From Rhodospirillaceae bacterium (GTDB lineage: Bacteria; Pseudomonadota; Alphaproteobacteria; Rhodospirillales; UBA2165), in contig PBNV01000042.1 in the NCBI GenBank assembly GCA_002723345.1, positions 1 to 33,916 on the forward strand: DNA of 33,916 nucleotides, read 5' to 3'. Every line of letters starts with the position of its first letter. The first letter of the stretch is position 1. Of this stretch, positions 16,582 through 26,100 are shown piece after piece. The translations under genes were made by a program, and so were the position numbers. The notes beneath the pieces are model-generated. The model had not been told where the DNA came from. It did not search any database and saw only the letters and a list, made by a program, of their open reading frames with translations.

Positions 16582-18096
16582 ATGAATTTCCCGAGGGCAA
16601 CGGTTACCGAGATCCACGATAAGCTGGAGGGTACCCCCCTCGGCAGTTTGTTCGATCTGTTCTCGGATTTTTCTATTCATTATGTTTGGGAAAAACGTTG
16701 GTTTTTCATAGCCTTAGCAGTTGGGGCCGCCATGGTCTTAGGGCCACTGCCCGAGGGGCTCACAGAAGAGGGGATGATCGTCCTCGCGATGTCGGTGATG
16801 GCGACCATAATGTTTATCACGGCACCTATTCCACTGCCCGGAGTGGCGCTCTTAATCGTTTTAGGTCAGATTTTCTTACTTGGCATCGACTCGTCGACTG
16901 TCGCCAAAACTCTGTGGAATGACTCTGTCTTATTCATTTTAGGGTCTCTTATGCTGGCGGTCGCGGTAGTCAAACAAAAACTCGACAGACGTATTGCTTG
17001 GCTGATCGTTCGCATAACAGGGACCAAGACCACTCGTGTGTGTTTTGGTATTTCCGCGGTCTCCGGTTTGTTGGCCTCCTTCATCGGGGAACACACTGTT
17101 GCGGCAATGATGTTGCCGGTGGGGATCACCCTTGTGACCCTCACATCAGATGATCCGAGGAAAGTGCGTAGCCTTGCGGCGGTCCTCTTGTTCTCCATTG
17201 CCTATGGGGCGTCTGTGGCTGGCATTGGGACGCCGTCTGGCGGAGCTCGGAACGCAATAATGATTGGCTACTGGCGAGAGTTTTTCTACGACCCGTCAAA
17301 TCCGGAAACTTTCAAGTATATCATCGATTACGTCCGTTGGATGACGTTTGCCTATCCCATGTTTCTAATCCAGCTCCCTTTTGTGACCTTGATCCTCTTT
17401 TTCACGTTCAAGCCTGAATATAGGGATCTGTCTCGCGCGGTTGTAAAGCTGCGTCATCAGGTCGAGTCCGAGGGCGCCATGAACCGTGCGGATTGGGTTT
17501 CTGTTTTTTTATTTTTTCTGGTTCTCCTGGGTTGGATTTTCGTATCGGACGATGTCGGGATGGGCACGATCGCGGTACTAGGTGCGACCGCGTTCTTGGT
17601 AGCAGGCCTCGTTAAATGGGAGGACATTAATTCAGGGGTCAACTGGGGTGTGGTTTTGCTCTACGGTGCTGCCATTTCTCTAGGCATCGAAATGAAAGAT
17701 ACCGGCGCGGCCAAGTGGGTTGCCGAGAGTTTTCTCTCCATGCTTGCCCCACTGGGTGCAGATGAGGGCTTTGGACTTTGGGCAGCAGTGTCGGTCTTGA
17801 CCACCGCGGTCACAAACACGATGTCGAACGGTGCTGCCGTTGCGGTTCTCGGCCCTGTCGTCCTAAACATGGCGGATGTGGCGGGTGAAAGCCCTGTCAT
17901 TATTGGATTTATTACGGCTGTTTCCTCGGCTTTTGCGTACCTCACGGTGGTGGGCACGCCCGCGTGTACCATTGTCTATGCGTCCGGTTATTTAAAGACG
18001 ACAGATTTCCTTGCGGTTGGATGGAAAATGGCGCTAACTTCAACCGTTATTATGTTGCTGTCTGCGTGGCTTTATTGGCCATTACTGGGCGTCTAG
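16582..18096 (+). CDS. DASS/SLC13-family anion:sodium symporter
   Basis: This is an inner membrane transporter of 504 residues with about eleven hydrophobic helices after a 40-residue soluble N-terminal segment. The family has two re-entrant hairpins with Ser-Asn-Thr motifs that bind sodium and the anion. Here the first reads ASFIGEHTVAAMMLPV, with Gly-Glu-His-Thr where many relatives have Ser-Asn-Asn/Thr. The second reads TNTMSNGAAVAVLGPV and keeps Ser-Asn. Substrates in the family are dicarboxylates, citrate, sulfate or phosphate, and the altered motif prevents naming one. It lies 52 bases after rpe and 48 bases before the chosen usp start, suggesting one operon. Confidence 0.88.
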   Translation: MNFPRATVTEIHDKLEGTPLGSLFDLFSDFSIHYVWEKRWFFIALAVGAAMVLGPLPEGLTEEGMIVLAMSVMATIMFITAPIPLPGVALLIVLGQIFLLGIDSSTVAKTLWNDSVLFILGSLMLAVAVVKQKLDRRIAWLIVRITGTKTTRVCFGISAVSGLLASFIGEHTVAAMMLPVGITLVTLTSDDPRKVRSLAAVLLFSIAYGASVAGIGTPSGGARNAIMIGYWREFFYDPSNPETFKYIIDYVRWMTFAYPMFLIQLPFVTLILFFTFKPEYRDLSRAVVKLRHQVESEGAMNRADWVSVFLFFLVLLGWIFVSDDVGMGTIAVLGATAFLVAGLVKWEDINSGVNWGVVLLYGAAISLGIEMKDTGAAKWVAESFLSMLAPLGADEGFGLWAAVSVLTTAVTNTMSNGAAVAVLGPVVLNMADVAGESPVIIGFITAVSSAFAYLTVVGTPACTIVYASGYLKTTDFLAVGWKMALTSTVIMLLSAWLYWPLLGV

Positions 18097-18144
18097 AACC
18101 AGTCCGAGCGTACCGTAATGATCCCAAAAAGGGGGTACCGTCCG

Positions 18145-19116
18145 ATGGCGGATGCTGTGACTGATCCTACTGAGATTGCGGAGATCCGGAAAAGCCGGTT
18201 CCGTATTCTTGTCTGTGTTGATGGTTCGGAAGAATCCTATCGAGGGTTGCGTTATGCCGCGCGGCTCGGCGCAGGTGAAGATGCCGATATTATCCTTCTC
18301 TATGTCCGGCCTACTGACCAAGGACTGAGAACGGGCGGGCTTCAAGTGCGCGTGGCTCGGGAGAATATGTTGAATTGGGGCTTAGAGCTTCCGGGAATCA
18401 CTTACCTAAAAAAAGGCAGGGATATGCTCATCGAGACCGAGGAGCAAGCAGCGCTATGGGATCAGCAAAGCGCCCACACGGATGTTGATGGAGATCCCCT
18501 TGGCGATAATAAAATTGAATATCGAAACGAGAGTGGTAAATCCATAGTTCTCAAGTTGAAGACGGCATCCTCCGTCGCTGGAGGTATCCTAGATCAGTAC
18601 GATTTAGGCCCGTATAATTTGATCATACTTGGATCGACCGAAGGGCAGGGTAGTTTTGTAAAAAGCTTTTGGGATCCAGCTGTAGCGGAGAAGGTTGCAG
18701 TGCATGCACCCTGTTCCGTTTGCATTTCCAGAGATTTGGAAACCGGCCACGGCAAACTTTTATGCACGGACGGTTCTGAGCGTGCTTTGGACATGGTGGC
18801 GAAAGCATCCGATCTCGCAAAAAGGGACGGGTCAAAGGTCTCCGTGATGTCGGTTGCCATTGATGACGAAAGCCAGTCTGATGCCCAGTCGAGTGTGGAT
18901 CAAGCCACAGCATTGCTGCAGTCGCGGGGCATAATTCCATCAGATGCATTCATCAAAACTGGCAATCCTGTTGAAGAGATAATAAAAGCCGGTGCAGATT
19001 ACTCGTTCATAGTTTTGGGTGACACCGGCAAGACCGGACTAAAGCGCTTTTTCATGGGCAGTGTTGCCTTTAAGGTCATGGAATACGCCAGAAATTCAGT
19101 GATGGTAATTCGATAA
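18145..19116 (+). CDS. Two-domain universal stress protein (UspA family)
   Basis: This is a cytoplasmic protein with two tandem Usp domains. ATG 18145 has a GGGGG stretch ahead of it. ATG 18118 would add nine residues. Domain 1 starts FRILVCVDGSEESYRGLRYA and ends VHAPCSVCI. Domain 2 starts KLLCTDGSERALDMVAKA and ends NSVMVI. The ATP-binding pattern G-2x-G-9x-G-S is complete in domain 2 (GDTGKTGLKRFFMGS). In domain 1 the corresponding region, GSTEGQGSFVKSFWDPAV, does not fit it, so only one site probably binds nucleotide. A long insertion occurs between the first strand and the rest of domain 1. Close placement behind the DASS transporter suggests it regulates that transporter. Confidence 0.88.
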   Translation: MADAVTDPTEIAEIRKSRFRILVCVDGSEESYRGLRYAARLGAGEDADIILLYVRPTDQGLRTGGLQVRVARENMLNWGLELPGITYLKKGRDMLIETEEQAALWDQQSAHTDVDGDPLGDNKIEYRNESGKSIVLKLKTASSVAGGILDQYDLGPYNLIILGSTEGQGSFVKSFWDPAVAEKVAVHAPCSVCISRDLETGHGKLLCTDGSERALDMVAKASDLAKRDGSKVSVMSVAIDDESQSDAQSSVDQATALLQSRGIIPSDAFIKTGNPVEEIIKAGADYSFIVLGDTGKTGLKRFFMGSVAFKVMEYARNSVMVIR

Positions 19117-19166
19117 CAAGCTTCTTGAGACCGCATCAGTACGATGGGAATGGCCCCACGCGATTT

Positions 19167-19622
19167 CTATCGTGGCGGCAGTATGTGGGCGATTTGGGCA
19201 GATTTTCGAATAATGCGGGCAGTTTCGCTCCATAGGCCGAGCTCCTGCAAATCTTCAAGGGTGAACCAACCGACGCTTAGAGCATCGTCGCCGGCGACGG
19301 CTTCGCCAGAGATATGGCGAGCGGCATAGTCTACAAGGGTGGCGTGCCAGGCAACGACACCCTTATCGTCTTTTCGGATGGAGTCGATCACATCGATTAA
19401 GCCGATAATATCGATGTCCAGGCCGGTTTCCTCGCGGATTTCGCGGATGGCAGCTTCTTTGATGGTCTCTCCAAGGTTTTGACGACCCCCCGGGATACTC
19501 CACTCGCCTTTCATGGGCTCCTTCCCGCGGCGAATGAGAAGAAATTCATCGTTCTTCCAGACGACGACACCCACGCCCACGAAGGGGAAGTCCAGATAGT
19601 ATCTTCTATCAATATCAGTCAT
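19167..19622 (-). CDS. Nudix hydrolase
   Basis: This 151-residue hydrolase is expected to cleave a nucleoside diphosphate linked to another group. The Nudix box is complete: G-RQNLG-E-TIKEAAI-REIREETGL, matching Gx5Ex7REUxEExGU. The open frame extends 63 codons further upstream to 19811, but that extension has Pro/Cys-rich non-family sequence. The domain begins naturally at MTDIDRRYYLDFPFVGVGVVVW, so I use ATG 19622. No ribosome binding site is obvious there. The short length and position of the box are like ADP-ribose or (d)NTP pyrophosphatases, and the substrate is not determined. It is convergent with the usp gene and divergent from the DUF502 gene. Confidence 0.9.
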   Translation of the reverse strand: MTDIDRRYYLDFPFVGVGVVVWKNDEFLLIRRGKEPMKGEWSIPGGRQNLGETIKEAAIREIREETGLDIDIIGLIDVIDSIRKDDKGVVAWHATLVDYAARHISGEAVAGDDALSVGWFTLEDLQELGLWSETARIIRKSAQIAHILPPR

Positions 19623-19879
19623 GGCCCGGGAGTGTAACGCATATCGTGCTCTTGGAAAGAACGGCATTATGTTCTGACCTGTATGAACACCGATCAGACA
19701 TCTCGGAGGTGTCTGTAATCCCGTGAAGGATGCCGAACATATGATGAGGCTATGGTCCGGCAAGGCGGGATCATCGACTTGTATCTGTTTTCCGGATAAC
19801 GATTTGAACAATATTGAGTTTCCATTTATCCCTACCCCTAGTATAAGCGGAGCTACGCACTCATCCGTTGGATAATGTA

Positions 19880-20659
19880 ATGAATTCCGAAAAACTAGAA
19901 GTTAACCAAGGATCCGGTACCCCCCTCGTCCGGAAACGAACACTCGGTGGTAGGTTGCGAGGCTACTTGCTGGCAGGAGTGCTTGTGACAGCGCCGCTGG
20001 GGGTTACCGTATTACTGGCCTGGTGGATCATCACGTTTATTGATGAGCGCATCACCCCACTTATACCCGCCCAATATAATCCGGAGTCCTATCTACCCTT
20101 TAGTCTTCCGGGGTTGGGGCTTGTCGTTCTGGTCATCTTTTTGACACTCATTGGCGCGTTGACGGCAGGGTTTCTGGGTCGTTGGGTGATCCATACAGGC
20201 GAGCGCGTCCTAAATCGGATGCCGGTGATCCGGAGCATCTATTCAGCGGTCAAACAGATCTTCGAGACGGTGCTTGCGCAGCAGTCCAACGCCTTTCGCG
20301 AGGCGGTGCTCGTGGAATATCCACGCCGTGGTATCTGGGCCATTGGGTTCATTACCGGGACGACTAAAGGCGAGGTGCAGAACCTAACAGAAGAAACCAC
20401 CGTTAACATTTTCTTGCCTACAACTCCCAACCCCACCTCTGGGTTCTTATTATTTATTCCTCGCGAAGACGTTATTCCGCTCGACATGTCGGTGGAGGAA
20501 GCTGTGAAAATGGTAATTTCTGGTGGGATCGTTACACCTCCTGACCGGCGACCTCTTGCAGAACAAGAAGCTCCTAAAACATCCGCAGCTACATTTGAGG
20601 ACATAGAAATTTTTCGGGAAAAAGAAAAGACGCCCGTACTTGTCCCTAAAAAAAAATAA
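19880..20659 (+). CDS. DUF502 family membrane protein
   Basis: This 259-residue protein of unknown function belongs to the DUF502 family, which is common in Proteobacteria. ATG 19880 is preferred to a TTG 12 bases upstream. Two membrane helices are clear: YLLAGVLVTAPLGVTVLLAW and LPGLGLVVLVIFLTLIGALT. They are followed by the family motif GERVLNRMPVIRSIYSAVKQ, then a soluble beta-rich domain with IGFITG and FLPTTPNPTSGFLLFIP. The last 35 residues are charged and end in four lysine/proline residues (PKKK). It converges on recG with a 68-base gap. DUF502 genes are often found beside recG in Alphaproteobacteria, which supports the taxonomic guess. Confidence 0.9.
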   Translation: MNSEKLEVNQGSGTPLVRKRTLGGRLRGYLLAGVLVTAPLGVTVLLAWWIITFIDERITPLIPAQYNPESYLPFSLPGLGLVVLVIFLTLIGALTAGFLGRWVIHTGERVLNRMPVIRSIYSAVKQIFETVLAQQSNAFREAVLVEYPRRGIWAIGFITGTTKGEVQNLTEETTVNIFLPTTPNPTSGFLLFIPREDVIPLDMSVEEAVKMVISGGIVTPPDRRPLAEQEAPKTSAATFEDIEIFREKEKTPVLVPKKK

Positions 20660-20727
20660 AACAATAATTCCTTGGATAGGGTTTAAACTCTCTAACTCTA
20701 TTCTAAGATCCAATGAAAGGAATATTC

Positions 20728-22806
20728 TCAACTTCGCAATAAGCGGACACCCTCATCTCGCTCAAAAAGGTAGAGGAGCACCCGCAATCTCCGCCCTCGC
20801 TCAGACTGTAATTCAGGATCTTTTTCTATAATAATTTTGGCGTCGTCCCGGGCCGCCTGGAGTAGGTCTGAATGGGCCATGAGGTCCGCAATTTTGAATA
20901 CTGGCAATCCACTTTGACGGGTGCCCATAAGTTCCCCGGCACCTCGAAGCCGCAGATCCTCCTCCGCAATTCGAAACCCATCGTCTGTCTCCCGCATGAT
21001 CTTGAGGCGCTCGCGCGCCTGACCGGAGAGCCCCGCTCCATAGAGCAGCATACAGGTGGATTTTTTCGCTCCCCGACCAATACGTCCTCTGAGCTGGTGA
21101 AGCTGCGCGAGCCCGAAGCGCTCCGCGTGCTCAATCACCATGACTGTTGCTTCCGGCACATCCACACCGACTTCCACCACCGTAGTAGCAACTAGAATAT
21201 CGATCCCAGATCCCGCAAAGTTCTCCATGACGGCGTCTTTATCCGGTCCTTTCATTTTCCCATGTACGAGGCCCACTTGAGCGCCAAACACTTGTTTCAG
21301 GTGAGCATATCGGTCCTCGGCTGCGGCGAGATCGAGAGCCTCGGACTCTTCAACCAGCGGGCATATCCAATAGATTTTAGCGCCTAGAGCCAAAGCACGC
21401 TGGACTGCTGAGACGATTTCGTCGAGCCTCTCGAGCGGGAAAGTTCGGGTATCAATGGGTTGTCGACCCTCCGGTTTTTCGGTGAGCCGCGATGAATCCA
21501 TGTCCCCATAGGCCGTCAGCGTTAGGGTCCGGGGAATGGGTGTTGCCGTCATCACCAACACATCAGAGGCCTCACCTTTACCCGACAGGGCAAGACGCTG
21601 ATGAACGCCAAACCTGTGCTGTTCATCAATAACCGAGAATGCAAGGTCCTCGAACTCAACCCCCTCCTGAAAAAGCGCATGTGTACCGACGGCAAGTTGT
21701 GTGCTACCAGTTTTGAACCCCTCCAGGATTGCTGCCCTGGCCGTTCCCTTGTCCCGGCCCGTGTAAAGTTGAATAGAAATACCCACCGCTCTCGCCAAAG
21801 GCTCGATCGTGGCAAAATGCTGACGCGCTAATATTTCCGTCGGTGCGAGCAGAGCAGCCTGATGACCAGACTCAATAGCTGCGGCCATGCCTAAAAGGGC
21901 AACTACGGTTTTGCCACTGCCAACGTCACCCTGCAGCAGCCGGTGCATTCGCTGGTCAGAGGCAAGGTCCGCCGTAATTTCGTCTGCTGCTGCCACTTGC
22001 GAGGGGGTCAGTGAGAAAGGGATGCTATCCAGCAGTTTCTGGCGCAGGTCACCACTACTTTTGATTGAGCGTCCCGTCCGGCGACGCCGTTGCGAGCGCA
22101 CAAGCGCAAGGGCAAGTTGATTGGCCAAAACTTCATCATAAGCTAGCCGTTCTCTACACGGCGTATTCAGAGAGAGTTGCTCCTCGTTTTCTGGTGAATG
22201 GGCCGCCAGCACGGCATCTCTCCAGGCGGGCCAATTCTGTTTGGTGATGTAGTGCTTATCCAACCACTCAGGGAGCTCCGGCAGGCCCGCCAGCGCACCT
22301 TTGACAGCCTTGCTTAGCACTTTGAGGGACAGTCCTTGTGTCAGGGGATATACGGGCTCAACGGATTGCAACTGCTCTAGATCTTTGAGCCTGCCAACAT
22401 GGTCTGGATGGGTTATTTGCAATTCGTTGCCATATCCCTCCACAAGGCCGCTCACAACTCGTTCTTCTCCCTCGGGCAAGAGGCGGCGCAGATAATCTTC
22501 CCGGGCATGGAAAAATACCAATGTCAGCACTCCAGTATCGTCCGAGCAAACAATTTTATACGGCTGGCGCCGGTTATGGGCTTTGATATGCTTGGTAACA
22601 GTGACTGTAAGGGTCGCAATCACGCCTGTTCGGACGTCACATAATTTGGGCGCGTAGCGCCGGTCGATAAGACCCGAGGGCAGGTGCCATAACAAATCCA
22701 CGATATGGTCTCCGGCCACCCTAGCAATAAGATTAGCGATCTTGGGCCCAACGCCGTTAAGACTGGTGACGGGAGCGTATAGTGAAAACAGTATTTCAGG
22801 TCGCAT
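20728..22806 (-). CDS. recG: ATP-dependent DNA helicase RecG
   Basis: RecG remodels stalled replication forks and branch-migrates recombination junctions. At 692 residues it is full length. The N-terminal wedge domain begins LNGVGPKIANLIARV and contains the OB-fold stretch VIATLTVTVTKH. The helicase core has Walker A GDVGSGKTVVALLG, the Walker B-like DEQHRFGVHQR, ATPIPRTLTLTAYGD, and motif VI QLHQLRGRIGRG. The C-terminal TRG region follows, LAEEDLRLRGAGELMGTRQSG-like (IAEEDLRLRGAGELMG here). It is divergent from sdhE-mfd across about 120 bases. The recG-sdhE-mfd neighbourhood is a common alphaproteobacterial arrangement. Confidence 0.97.
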   Translation of the reverse strand: MRPEILFSLYAPVTSLNGVGPKIANLIARVAGDHIVDLLWHLPSGLIDRRYAPKLCDVRTGVIATLTVTVTKHIKAHNRRQPYKIVCSDDTGVLTLVFFHAREDYLRRLLPEGEERVVSGLVEGYGNELQITHPDHVGRLKDLEQLQSVEPVYPLTQGLSLKVLSKAVKGALAGLPELPEWLDKHYITKQNWPAWRDAVLAAHSPENEEQLSLNTPCRERLAYDEVLANQLALALVRSQRRRRTGRSIKSSGDLRQKLLDSIPFSLTPSQVAAADEITADLASDQRMHRLLQGDVGSGKTVVALLGMAAAIESGHQAALLAPTEILARQHFATIEPLARAVGISIQLYTGRDKGTARAAILEGFKTGSTQLAVGTHALFQEGVEFEDLAFSVIDEQHRFGVHQRLALSGKGEASDVLVMTATPIPRTLTLTAYGDMDSSRLTEKPEGRQPIDTRTFPLERLDEIVSAVQRALALGAKIYWICPLVEESEALDLAAAEDRYAHLKQVFGAQVGLVHGKMKGPDKDAVMENFAGSGIDILVATTVVEVGVDVPEATVMVIEHAERFGLAQLHQLRGRIGRGAKKSTCMLLYGAGLSGQARERLKIMRETDDGFRIAEEDLRLRGAGELMGTRQSGLPVFKIADLMAHSDLLQAARDDAKIIIEKDPELQSERGRRLRVLLYLFERDEGVRLLRS

Positions 22807-22926
22807 GGGTCTTTTTCTGTGAATTCATCGAATCGGGGCCTATGGGGCTGACATGGGGCCACCAAAGATTTATATCCTGGCCAAGCGATAGAGTACACCG
22901 CGCAAGAAAAAGGATACCCTGCCTCA

Positions 22927-23178
22927 ATGAACGCAACGCGCAAAAGACTACTATACAAAGCTACCCATCGGGGTACGAAGGAGGCCGATAAAATTATTGG
23001 TGGCTATGCGGAAGCATATCTCGATGCCATGACTGAGGATGTTTTGGCATCTTTTGATCGTCTGCTCGACGAGAGTGACCACGCTCTCCTCAATTGGATC
23101 ATGGGTGCAGAACCTGTTCCTAACCACGTGGATGCAAACCTTATGCGCGAGATTATTTTCTTCAAGGATGATCTTTAG
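22927..23178 (+). CDS. sdhE: Succinate dehydrogenase assembly factor SdhE (FAD assembly factor)
   Basis: This small cytoplasmic protein promotes covalent attachment of FAD to the SdhA subunit of succinate dehydrogenase. It has 83 residues, normal for the family. The defining RGxxE motif is present as HRGTKEADKIIGGYAE near residue 18. The conserved helical pattern continues with FDRLLDESDHALLNWIMG, ending in the typical Asp/Leu-Trp-x-x-Gly segment. Its stop is three bases from the mfd start, so it is translated with mfd. The genomic pairing with mfd and recG is common in Alphaproteobacteria and does not imply a role in repair. Confidence 0.93.
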   Translation: MNATRKRLLYKATHRGTKEADKIIGGYAEAYLDAMTEDVLASFDRLLDESDHALLNWIMGAEPVPNHVDANLMREIIFFKDDL

Positions 23179-23181
23179 CTG

Positions 23182-26100
23182 ATGGATGGTGGAGAGGTCG
23201 TAATAGGGCTGCCTAAGAGCATTCTCTATGCCGGCGTGCCCGAAGGGTACGACGCTGTCGTTACTGCTGAGGTTGCGGCGCAGGGAGAGGGACGCGATGT
23301 TCTATTCATCGTCCGTGATGACAAACGACTGTCTGAGGCTGTAAGGGCATTAAATTTCTTTGCGCCGGATGTTCATGTTTTGCCATTTCCGGCTTGGGAT
23401 TGTTTGCCCTATGACCGGGTCTCGCCTCGGAGCGATATCATTGCACAGCGGATCGACACGCTGACGACGCTTCTTGAGCGAAACACCCTTGGCAGCAGAA
23501 TTGTCGTGGCCACAGTAGCTGCAGTCCTCCAGAGGGTTCCAGAACCCCGGGCGTTTCAGGGGGTGTCTCTCTCCGTATCGCAAACGGGGGGCGTTCCTCG
23601 GGAGAGGCTCGTGAGTTTTTTGGACAGTAATGGGTATCGACGGAGCGATACTGTCATGGAGCCTGGTGAGTATGCACTCCGGGGCAGCATTATCGATTTG
23701 TTCCCGCCCGGTTTCGAAGACCCCTTACGGCTGGATTTCTTTGGGGAGGACCTGGAGAGTATCCGTAGCTTCGAGGCCGTCAGCCAGCGCACGCGAAGGG
23801 TCATGGATGCTTTTAAACTGAAGCCGGTTTCTGAGCTTCAGTTGGATGAAGACGCCATCACCCGCTTCCGCACGGGCTACCGGGCCCTGTTCGGCATGCC
23901 AAAGTCTGATGATCCTCTGTACGAATCGATCTCAGCCGGGCGGTCCTATATGGGCGTAGAACACTGGATGCCTCTGTTCCAGGAGGCACTTGCAACGCTT
24001 ATTGATTATGTTCCGAAGGGTACCATTGTGTTTGACTACCAGGTGGCGGAAGCCCGGGATGCCCGGCTCACCCTGATTGAGGATTGTTTTGATGCCCGGA
24101 CCGATATGGCAGCTAAGGGGCTCGTCTTCGCCGAGACCATATATAATCCACTTCCAGTTGATCGGCTTTATGTTACCGGCACGGAGTTTGACGCGTTGCT
24201 GGCAAAACGCGCGGTCATTCAATTCCACCCGTTTGCAGTCCCCGAGAGCGCTGGCGCGGTTGAGGATAAAGGTGGCCGACCGGGTAAAACATTTGCCGGT
24301 GCCCGGGCTCAGGCCGACACTCATGTTTTTGATGCCCTAAAAACATTTGCTGAGGATGAAGTGCGTGCTGGTCGGAGAGTGATGCTCGCCTGTCAGAGTG
24401 AGGGTTCCTGCGATCGCCTAACTGGGATCTTGCGCGAGCACGGCTTATCCATCTCTTCCGAACCCTCAGACACAGCCATCCAAACAGTAGTCTTGCCTTT
24501 GGAAAGCGGGTTTACTTCGCCTGACGTCGCGGTGATCACGGAACAGGACGTGTGGGGCGAGCGTCTGCAGAGTCGCAGCCGGCGGCGCATCAAGCCAGAA
24601 AACTTCATCGCCGAGGCTGCTGCACTTCATACCGGCGACCTGGTTGTTCATGCAGAACATGGCATTGGTCGGTTTGAGGAACTCGCAACCTTGGACGTGG
24701 CCGGTGCGGCGCACGATTGTCTAACTCTTATCTACCATGGGGGTGACAAATTGTTTTTGCCGGTGGAACATATAGATGTCATTTCTCGTTATGGCGAAGA
24801 GGGAAGCGAGGCGAGGCTCGATAAACTAGGTGGCGTGGCTTGGCAGGCACGCAAGGCAAAACTTAAAGAACGTATCCGCGAAATGGCTGATCAATTGATC
24901 ACCATTGCTGCGGCACGTCAGCTCAAAGCGGGTGAGGTCTTTGAACCTCAAGCAGGTACATATGATGCATTCTGTGCCGGTTTTTCGTTCCAGGAAACTG
25001 AAGACCAGTTGCGCTCAATTGACGATGTCATCAGAGATCTCTCAGCTGGTCGGCCCATGGACCGGCTCATTTGTGGCGATGTCGGGTTTGGAAAAACAGA
25101 GGTAGCCCTCCGAGCCGCCTTTGTCGCCGCTATGGAGGGCCAACAGGTAGCCGTGGTCGTGCCGACGACACTTCTGGCGCGCCAGCACTTCCGGGTGTTC
25201 AGTCAGCGTTTTAAGGACTTTCCGGTGAGGGTCGCGCAGTTATCGCGACTTGTGAGCCAGAAGGATGTCAATACCACCAAAGCCGGACTGGAAGATGGGA
25301 CTGTGGATATTGTCATCGGCACCCATGCGCTTCTTGGAAAAGACATTCAGTTCCAGCGTCTTGGCTTACTCATTATTGATGAGGAACAACATTTTGGAGT
25401 CGCGCATAAAGAAAGTTTGAAACAACTTAAGACGAATGTTCATGTGCTCACACTAACCGCGACGCCCATTCCGAGGACTTTGCAACTGGCTCTCACCGGT
25501 GTTCGGGAATTGAGCCTTATTACCACTCCGCCAGTGGATCGGCTGGCTGTTCGAACGTTTGTAACCCCAAAGGACCCCATGGTGTTGCGTGAAGCCATCA
25601 ATCGGGAACGTCTAAGGGGCGGGCAGATATTCTATGTCTGCCCTCGGATTTCCGATATCAGCCACCTCGAGACGGAACTATCGGAACTGGTGCCGGAACT
25701 GCGGATTGCTGTCGCCCACGGCCAATTGCCGCCGGTGCAATTGGATAACGTGATGAACGCGTTCTATGAGGGCGCTTACGATCTTCTGTTATCAACTAAT
25801 ATTGTTGAGTCCGGTCTTGATCTGCCCTCCGTGAATACCATCATAATTCACCGGGCGGACCGTTTCGGTCTAGCTCAGCTTTACCAGTTGCGAGGACGCA
25901 TCGGGCGGTCGAAACTGCGAGGCTATGCGTATTTAACGCTGCCTCAAAGCCAACAGGTGACATCGGCCGCGCAGAAACGGCTTGAAGTCATGCAGGCGCT
26001 CGACAGTCTGGGGGCCGGGTTCATGCTTGCGAGCCACGACTTGGACATTCGTGGAGCTGGAAATTTGCTGGGCGATGAGCAGTCTGGTCACATTAAGGAA

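Noticed and set aside
19623..19811. N-terminal extension of the Nudix protein
   Set aside because: The extra 63 residues lack Nudix or signal-peptide features, and the domain begins cleanly at the ATG at 19622.
23350..24714. Several open frames antisense to mfd
   Set aside because: They mirror codon usage of a long, clearly real gene and show no protein-family features.
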